The position numbers and the translations under genes were made by a program. Positions 1 through 5,142 of a stretch of DNA of 7,137 bases are shown in pieces (position 1 is the stretch's first letter; each line of letters opens with the position of its first letter). The notes below the pieces were generated by a model. It ran no database searches, was not told the origin of the DNA, and was given only the letters and a program-made list of their open reading frames with translations. This DNA is from Oscillospiraceae bacterium (GTDB lineage Bacteria > Bacillota_A > Clostridia > Oscillospirales > CAG-272), in the NCBI GenBank assembly GCA_015064195.1, contig SVSO01000157.1, positions 1-7,137 of the forward strand, read 5' to 3'.

Positions 1-1979
1 TCCGCACTGGTACCGCTCAAATGAATGCAGGGGATTCCCGCTTCGTTGCACAGCACCTGCATGGCCAGCGCGTAGGCTTCGCACACCGCCGCCGATTTGC
101 CCGTCATGCCCAGCAGTGCGCCGGTGCATTCGTTGGCATTTTCGTCGCGGGTGTCAAGGTCGCGGTTGTAGAAGCAATGCTCCGTCACCCAGCGGTTGAT
201 ATAGCGCACCTGCTCAAGGCGCGTGCCGTTCTTCGGGAAACCGCGCATGGCATCCGCCACCGCCGCTTCCACCGCATCGATGGTGGACAGAATGGTGTTC
301 ACATTCCGATATTCCGGATGGCGGCAGTCGTAATCGCTCTCCCGGATGGGGAAATAGATCCGCACCGAGTAGGAAACTGTACCCTTGCCCGTGGAAGCAT
401 CGTAGCTCACAATATTGGAGTTGTAGATGTACCGGTGCGTGGGATGGTCAATCAGCCAGAATACCTGCGGATAGTCGTATTTGAAGGCGGCGTATGCGCA
501 GTCAGTGTTGTAGTACACACTGTTTGCATACTTGTCCATCGCTTTGATCACCGCATCCTCGGCCGCATTGGTGATGGTGCCGTAGCCTGCGCCGGGTGCG
601 AAGGTGAAGCTGATGGTGTCGGATTTTGCGCCCACCTGATAGCCCCGCCAGTCGTAGTAGTTCATGGACGGTGCCGCCGCGGGATTGATGAGCGGCGAGT
701 TGGCATTCGGCGACGTGACTGCGTTTTTCACCAGCCAGTCGTAGAAATCCGCCGCGTAATCCGGCAGATTTTCAAACCGGTCGATGGCTTTCACATACGT
801 GCCGGCCTTCAGTGTGGCAACAGCGCCTTCACCGGACACATTGAACGGCGGTATCGTCCCAAGCTCGCGATTGATGACGAACACCTGCCGGCCGTTCCAG
901 TCCACCAGTGTCCAGAAGCTGTCCTCACAGGAAAGAACCGTCAGTTTGGTGCCGGCAGGGATGATGCCTGCCCGCTTTGCCGCAAGATCGGGGGCGACAA
1001 ATGCCTCCGCGTCGCAGTTGGCGTAGCGGATCTCCGCACCGCTTGCCGCGAATGTCCGCCGATCCGCTTGGATCGTGGAGATCAGGCTTTCGATGGGATC
1101 GTACAGATCGCTTTGGTAAAACCATGTCTCCAGCTTTTCTCTGGCATCGCCTTTGATGCTGGCATCGGCAATGCGCGGGCCGACAGCGATTTCATCCAGA
1201 TAATCGTCGAGATACAGCGGAATGCCCTCGAGGATCGTTTCGTGGAAAGCGTGGGAAAAATCCTTATTTCCCAGCACGGATTCAAACAGCGCCGCCTCCG
1301 ATTCGTAGATGGTCGTATCCATGAGCGTATCCATTTCCCGCTTCACATCCGTGCCGTCGAACCATTCGTCGAACAGTGAGATGGCGTTAGGCGGGAGCTG
1401 ATTGTACCGCTTGTAGGATCGGATGTCGTAGTACATATCCGTCATCACGTAATCCATCTGATAAGCCTTGTCGGACGGATCGTCAACGCACGCCAGAAGC
1501 TCCGCCCTGTGATCGTCCAGCACGGCGGTAAAGATGGCCGTCTGCGCATCATTCAGCTGATCCAGCGTCATGATGCCGAGGGGCTTGATAGAATCGAGGT
1601 AGGCAGAAAGCTCCCCGCACAGCTCCGATTCCGCAAACCAATCGAGAAACAGCTCCACGCCGTTTTTCGGCAGCTTGCCCTCGTTGATCAGCGAGATCGG
1701 CATGAGTGACAGCTGTGTTTTTACACCCTCCTCCACGATGGAATACCGCTCCTCCGGCTCCATGTGGGGATTTTTTTCATAAAAGTTCTGCGCGGTCTTC
1801 ACTGGATCGCGTTCTTCTGCAAGCTCGGCGAACAGTTCGTCGTAGCAGTCGCCGGCATCCTCCGGTGTGAGGATGCGTTCGTTCAGCGAAATGATGCGCG
1901 CGCCGGCGGTGAGCAGGGTGAGCATCGCCGCCGCTGTGACAAGTACGAGGATGCGGATGAACCAACGAATCACCTTCAT
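1..1979 (-). CDS. Membrane-anchored SH3-like and transglutaminase-like protein (3' partial)
   Basis: Reading from the ATG at 1979 the frame is open to the window edge, giving 659 residues with the C-terminus missing. Residues 5-27 form an uncleaved anchor or signal peptide without a lipobox. Three copies of a WF-repeat follow (about 37-130, 137-221 and 222-302). Residues 315-375 resemble a bacterial SH3 domain ('GTKLTVLS' 343-350, 'WTLVDWNGRQVFVI' 356-369). Residues 472-580 resemble the cap often found before clostridial transglutaminase domains, with 'DYPQVFWLI' (502-510). Residues 580-659 begin the transglutaminase-like core; 'AAVCEAYALAMQVLCNEAGIPC' spans 630-651 and C633 is the probable nucleophile. 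The expected His and Asp would lie beyond the window, so activity cannot be judged. Members of this papain-like superfamily crosslink or cleave peptides and amides; here an envelope substrate is inferred. The start is set by AAGGAGG 6 nt upstream and overlaps the previous stop (ATGA). Confidence 0.88.
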   Translation of the reverse strand, partial: MKVIRWFIRILVLVTAAAMLTLLTAGARIISLNERILTPEDAGDCYDELFAELAEERDPVKTAQNFYEKNPHMEPEERYSIVEEGVKTQLSLMPISLINEGKLPKNGVELFLDWFAESELCGELSAYLDSIKPLGIMTLDQLNDAQTAIFTAVLDDHRAELLACVDDPSDKAYQMDYVMTDMYYDIRSYKRYNQLPPNAISLFDEWFDGTDVKREMDTLMDTTIYESEAALFESVLGNKDFSHAFHETILEGIPLYLDDYLDEIAVGPRIADASIKGDAREKLETWFYQSDLYDPIESLISTIQADRRTFAASGAEIRYANCDAEAFVAPDLAAKRAGIIPAGTKLTVLSCEDSFWTLVDWNGRQVFVINRELGTIPPFNVSGEGAVATLKAGTYVKAIDRFENLPDYAADFYDWLVKNAVTSPNANSPLINPAAAPSMNYYDWRGYQVGAKSDTISFTFAPGAGYGTITNAAEDAVIKAMDKYANSVYYNTDCAYAAFKYDYPQVFWLIDHPTHRYIYNSNIVSYDASTGKGTVSYSVRIYFPIRESDYDCRHPEYRNVNTILSTIDAVEAAVADAMRGFPKNGTRLEQVRYINRWVTEHCFYNRDLDTRDENANECTGALLGMTGKSAAVCEAYALAMQVLCNEAGIPCIHLSGTSA
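1074..1871 (-). repeat. Three tandem WF-repeats in the transglutaminase-like protein (protein-level repeats)
   Basis: Copy 1 is residues 37-130 (ELFAEL 48-53, LPKNGVELFLDWF 103-115, AYLDS 126-130). Copy 2 is residues 137-221 (MTLD 137-140, LPPNAISLFDEWF 195-207, LMD 219-221). Copy 3 is residues 222-302 (ALFESV 230-235, KLETWF 282-287, SLIS 298-301); it has lost the PxN part. The distance from the first LF/IF Phe to the WF Trp is 64, 56 and 54 residues, against 58 in the lipoprotein copy. Copy 3 is the most diverged and the least certain. Confidence 0.6.
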
Positions 1980-3376
1980 GCGCCGCCTCCTTCCGCGTTC
2001 CGGACGGCCTCACGGTCATCCAGCATTTCCTGAATCTTCCTGAAATCATCGGTGGTTTTGAACCATTCGAGGAACACCTCCGGCGCATTTTTCGGCATCA
2101 GCTCATCTTCCGTGAAGATTTTCGCCATGGCCGGGAATTCCTCAAACAGATACTGCTTCATAATGGCATCCGACCTGCCGTCGAGGATGAACGTCCGGAT
2201 GCGCGACACGGGATCTTCCCTCTTCACAAGCCCGGCGAACAGCTCCCGATGCACGTCGCTCATGGTGTCGAGGGTCATGGTCTTCCACTGCTTGGACGAG
2301 TCGAATTCGCCCTTCGCCGCTTCGGTGAGATACCCTTCCCACTCGTTCAGCGCGAGAAAGGCATTGGCCACCAGCTCCACTGCTTCGCCGCGGGTCAGCG
2401 CATCCTGCCAGCGGGACGCATCGCCGTCAACCAGCCCAAGCTCCGCCGCGAATGCCAGCGCTTCGTACAGCTCCTCCTGCAGCCCGACGTTCGGATGCTC
2501 CAGCATGAATGCCAGCGTGTACTGCTGCCAAAAGGTCTTCGCCGTCACGCTTCCGTCGAAATGCTGAGTCTTGAATCCAAGCTTCATGGCGAGATCCCCC
2601 GCATTTGCCGCACCGGGCATGGACACAGGAATGCTTGTTGCCGCGAAATCGCCGAAATAATAGCGGATGACGAGATAGATCGCCTCAATGCGGCTGATGT
2701 TCCCTTCCTGTGCCGCAATATCGTAGGATGCGCCGGAAAGGAATCCCAGTCGTGCGGCTTCGTCTCCCACATTCTCCGCCTTGGAATCCGCAGGCGCGGA
2801 TGCTTTTACAAGCAGCTCGCAGAATTCCTGCCGCGAAACGCCGGCGGACGCATGAAATGCGTCCGGGGATTCATAGCGGCGAAGGAGATTGTAGTAGGCA
2901 TTCAGCGCAGCGTAAAGCGCATAGGGATCCTCCGGCGAAACGTCCGGATACGCCAGCGGTGCAAGCTCAGCCAGCGCCGTGCGCACGTCCGCATTCTGCC
3001 AGTATTCCTCCACAAAGGTGCGATTTCGGAAGGCATCGTGCAGGGACGGATTGCCGGTGTGAATGTCACGGCCGTCGATTCTTATGACGAACAGGCAGCC
3101 GTTTTTGGAATTCCGGTCAGCGGTGGGGTCGAATACCGTCTCAACGCCCAGCACCGCGTCTGCTTTGCTCCGGAAACCGGTGTAAGTATTGACGGTATCC
3201 AGACGATACCAGCGGAGGGTTTCGTCCCGCTGACCGTCGATCTCCGTCTCGGTTATGGCGGGAGTCGGCGTGATGGGCAGTTCCTCATCGATGCCGCCAT
3301 AGCCTCCGCAGGCGGCTGACACGATGCAGACCAGTGTCAGTGCCGCCAACAGAATCAGAATTTTTTTGATATGCAT
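1976..3376 (-). CDS. Lipoprotein with degenerate SLH-like repeats and a C-terminal WF-repeat
   Basis: This 466-residue protein begins MHIKK, then a hydrophobic stretch and VSAAC, a permissive lipobox that makes C23 the probable lipidated Cys. A Thr/Pro-containing linker follows (about 30-50). Residues 150-345 contain helix-turn-helix pairs that look like worn SLH domains: 'GVSRQEFCELLVKA' (179-192), 'LGFLSG' (210-215) with 'ISRIEAIYLVIRYY' (227-240), and 'LGLVDGD' (313-319) with 'LTRGEAVELVANAF' (327-340). Residues 367-454 form a repeat shared with the next gene product. The protein is therefore probably tethered to the outer face of the membrane, with SLH-like folds for polymer or protein contact. 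The start follows the preceding TAA by 6 nt and lacks a clear Shine-Dalgarno sequence, so translation is probably coupled to the upstream gene. The stop codon overlaps the next start (ATGA), and the Gly-rich tail 'EGGGA' coincides with the next gene's ribosome binding site. No enzymatic motif was seen. Confidence 0.85.
   Translation of the reverse strand: MHIKKILILLAALTLVCIVSAACGGYGGIDEELPITPTPAITETEIDGQRDETLRWYRLDTVNTYTGFRSKADAVLGVETVFDPTADRNSKNGCLFVIRIDGRDIHTGNPSLHDAFRNRTFVEEYWQNADVRTALAELAPLAYPDVSPEDPYALYAALNAYYNLLRRYESPDAFHASAGVSRQEFCELLVKASAPADSKAENVGDEAARLGFLSGASYDIAAQEGNISRIEAIYLVIRYYFGDFAATSIPVSMPGAANAGDLAMKLGFKTQHFDGSVTAKTFWQQYTLAFMLEHPNVGLQEELYEALAFAAELGLVDGDASRWQDALTRGEAVELVANAFLALNEWEGYLTEAAKGEFDSSKQWKTMTLDTMSDVHRELFAGLVKREDPVSRIRTFILDGRSDAIMKQYLFEEFPAMAKIFTEDELMPKNAPEVFLEWFKTTDDFRKIQEMLDDREAVRNAEGGGA
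1986..1992 (-). promoter_or_regulatory. Ribosome binding site of the transglutaminase-like gene
   Basis: AAGGAGG lies 6 nt before the ATG at 1979-1977, inside the last codons of the upstream lipoprotein gene. With the ATGA overlap it decides the start of the downstream gene and implies translational coupling. Confidence 0.85.
2015..2278 (-). repeat. WF-repeat, copy in the lipoprotein (protein-level repeat)
   Basis: Residues 367-454 of the lipoprotein. It begins MTLD (367-370), has ELFAGL (378-383) and DPV (388-390), then the hallmark MPKNAPEVFLEWF (427-439), and ends EMLDD (450-454). The same order and similar spacing occur three times in the next gene product. This is amino-acid similarity seen by eye, not a DNA repeat. 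Confidence 0.65.
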
Positions 3377-3382
3377 GATCTG

Positions 3383-5122
3383 TTACCGCAGAAGGATGCG
3401 GGTGTAATAATAGCCCTTTTCGTGCTTGATGGTCTGGAAGAAAGCATATGCCGCATTCCCCGTGCTATCGGTATAATGGTAGCCGTAAACGCCTTTTTTC
3501 AGCACATCGTCCTGGAATTCTTCGCTGATCGTGGTGAGCTTTTTGCGCTGGATCGAAGCGTTTGTCAGCGCATTGTAGATCTCCACCGCTTTTGTCAGCG
3601 CATCTTCCCCATTGGTGCAGGCCGGCGTGTAAGCGTTGACCTGCAGATTTATCGAATCCGCGCCGTCCGTGTATTCCACGCGGAAGGTGTGCTCCCAATA
3701 GTAGCCGGTATCGTCTCCCTCATAGGTGCGGATATCGGTGCGCAGGATGTTGAGATCGCCGCGCTTGGTGATGTCAAATGTGCGGATGAATCCACGCTTT
3801 GCGCCGAGCAGCATGACCAACGGCACCGCGCTCAGATTGCTTTCCACATCATACACAAACGAATCCTCAAATACCGGCATAAGCTTCAGCAGCTCAGCAT
3901 CGTATTCGGGGAATTGGTAGGTTGTGGAGGTGGGACGTGCTTCTCCCGCGCTCCATGTGAGAGTGCAGGTGTAGGTGGGGATGAGCAGACGATCCTCCGC
4001 ATAGGTGCGCGTCACTTTCAGCTGGCGGTAAGGGGAATTTGTCAGCACCGTCGTTTTTTCGTCATTGATGCCAAGCGACAGTACGTGCTTTTCCAGATCG
4101 GAGAGAGACAGCGCATCAAACAGTTTACCGATGAATTCGTTCGCGCCGTTATCGGTGGCATCGTCGCCCCAGTAGTTGATCGCCACGGTGAAAATGCCGG
4201 CTGCATCGTCGCTGATGAGATATTCAAAATGCGTGTTATCCTTGCCGCTGCCGGAAATGCCGTAATATTCCGCAGTTTCCATGTTGAAGGTGGTGATGCG
4301 CTTCATGGTTTTCTTGCGGGTGTAGTCAACCTCGTAATCGTTCATCAGGGTCTGATCTCCCGCCCAGACCGCCTCGATTGCGGACAGGGAGAAGCGATTC
4401 TGCACGTCAAGTCCGTCGGTGTCCGGAAGCGAGGGATGGATGTAATTTGCCCACATCCGGAGCAGCATGACGCAGATCTCCGCGCGGGACAGCTTGCCCT
4501 GCGGATCGAAGATGTTGCCGTCTCTGCCGCCCATCAGTCCGGAATGCGAAGCGAATCTGACCGCTTCCGCCGCTTCCTTCGAGATCTTGGCGGTGTCCTT
4601 GTAGGTGAGCTTATAGCTTGCCGGAACGCTCACGCTGTAGCCGCGGTATTTGAGATAGCGATGGAAGATCATCGCCGCCTGCTCACGGGTCAGCGGATCG
4701 TCCACGCCGAAAATATCGCCGTAGCCGTTGATGATGCCTTCCCGCGCGCCCCATTCGATGGCGGGCTTGTAGGGATTATCCTCGGTATCGAGGAAGGAGA
4801 TCTCGCGGCCCACCGGCTTTTTGTAGCCGAGGCGGGCATCGGTCGCGAAGATGGCGTTGACAAACACTGCCCGTGTCACCGGCTCGTTGGGTCGGAATTC
4901 ATTCCGGCCCGTGAAGGCGATCAGATCGTTATTGATGCAATGCCGCACCGGGAGGTAGTACCAGTCGCCTGTCTTCACATCCGACGCGAGGTCGCGGAAG
5001 GTTTCCGTGCCGGTATGCATGGTCTTGTACAGATCCTCATACTGCATGGCCGCCGACACCGGTACGATAAAGGTAACGGTCAGCAAAAGTGCGAGGATCA
5101 TGCTGAGAATGCGTGTTTTCAT
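3383..5122 (-). CDS. Secreted protein with three N-terminal SLH domains and an unrecognised C-terminal region
   Basis: This 579-residue protein starts at a Met with a good ribosome binding site. It has a signal peptide (basic MKTR, hydrophobic 5-20, cleavage likely after the VSA at 22-24 or one residue later). Three SLH domains follow, at about 42-95, 109-160 and 173-226. Their TRAE-type motifs are PVTRAVF (81-87), PLTREQA (143-149) and KLSRAEI (210-216), and typical 'GIINGYGD' (129-136) and 'GLMGGRDG' (195-202) turns are present. SLH triads are known to bind secondary cell-wall polymer, so the protein is inferred to sit on the wall surface. Residues 240-579 match no family I recognise; they alternate beta-strand and helix and may contain two related halves (about 297-390 and 478-579). 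The SLH triad is N-terminal, with the possible effector part C-terminal. The function of the C-terminal part is unknown. The gene lies 20 nt after the zinc-ribbon gene and 6 nt before the lipoprotein gene. Confidence 0.9.
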   Translation of the reverse strand: MKTRILSMILALLLTVTFIVPVSAAMQYEDLYKTMHTGTETFRDLASDVKTGDWYYLPVRHCINNDLIAFTGRNEFRPNEPVTRAVFVNAIFATDARLGYKKPVGREISFLDTEDNPYKPAIEWGAREGIINGYGDIFGVDDPLTREQAAMIFHRYLKYRGYSVSVPASYKLTYKDTAKISKEAAEAVRFASHSGLMGGRDGNIFDPQGKLSRAEICVMLLRMWANYIHPSLPDTDGLDVQNRFSLSAIEAVWAGDQTLMNDYEVDYTRKKTMKRITTFNMETAEYYGISGSGKDNTHFEYLISDDAAGIFTVAINYWGDDATDNGANEFIGKLFDALSLSDLEKHVLSLGINDEKTTVLTNSPYRQLKVTRTYAEDRLLIPTYTCTLTWSAGEARPTSTTYQFPEYDAELLKLMPVFEDSFVYDVESNLSAVPLVMLLGAKRGFIRTFDITKRGDLNILRTDIRTYEGDDTGYYWEHTFRVEYTDGADSINLQVNAYTPACTNGEDALTKAVEIYNALTNASIQRKKLTTISEEFQDDVLKKGVYGYHYTDSTGNAAYAFFQTIKHEKGYYYTRILLR

Positions 5123-5129
5123 ATGTTAT

Positions 5130-5136
5130 CCCCCTT
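5130..5136 (-). promoter_or_regulatory. Ribosome binding site of the SLH protein gene
   Basis: AAGGGGG lies 7 nt upstream of the ATG at 5122-5120, in the 20-nt gap after the preceding gene's TAA (5145-5143). It fixes the start of the SLH protein, which then begins directly with a signal peptide. Confidence 0.75.
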
Positions 5137-5142
5137 GATTGA

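Noticed and set aside
21..1379. A 452-codon plus-strand open frame opposite the transglutaminase-like gene.
   Set aside because: The minus strand here encodes SH3-like and transglutaminase-like sequence. The plus-strand product has shadow-type composition and no family features.
1771..1777. A run of seven A (minus strand) that could act as a slippery site; a second A7 lies at 3361-3367.
   Set aside because: Both reading frames continue normally through the runs, no stimulatory structure was seen, and a shift would only truncate the proteins.
2249..3319. A 356-codon plus-strand open frame opposite the lipoprotein gene.
   Set aside because: The lipoprotein has a lipobox, SLH-like motifs and operon spacing; the opposite frame has none of these.
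3374..3385. The SLH gene and lipoprotein gene are in the same frame, separated only by TAA and two codons, so readthrough would give a fusion of about 1,048 residues.
   Set aside because: TAA is the least leaky stop, and the downstream product starts with its own lipoprotein signal peptide, which makes sense only as a separate protein.
5123..5142. Possible promoter or terminator in the only sizeable gap between genes.
   Set aside because: The gap is 20 nt, contains a ribosome binding site, and has no hairpin or room for -35/-10 elements.
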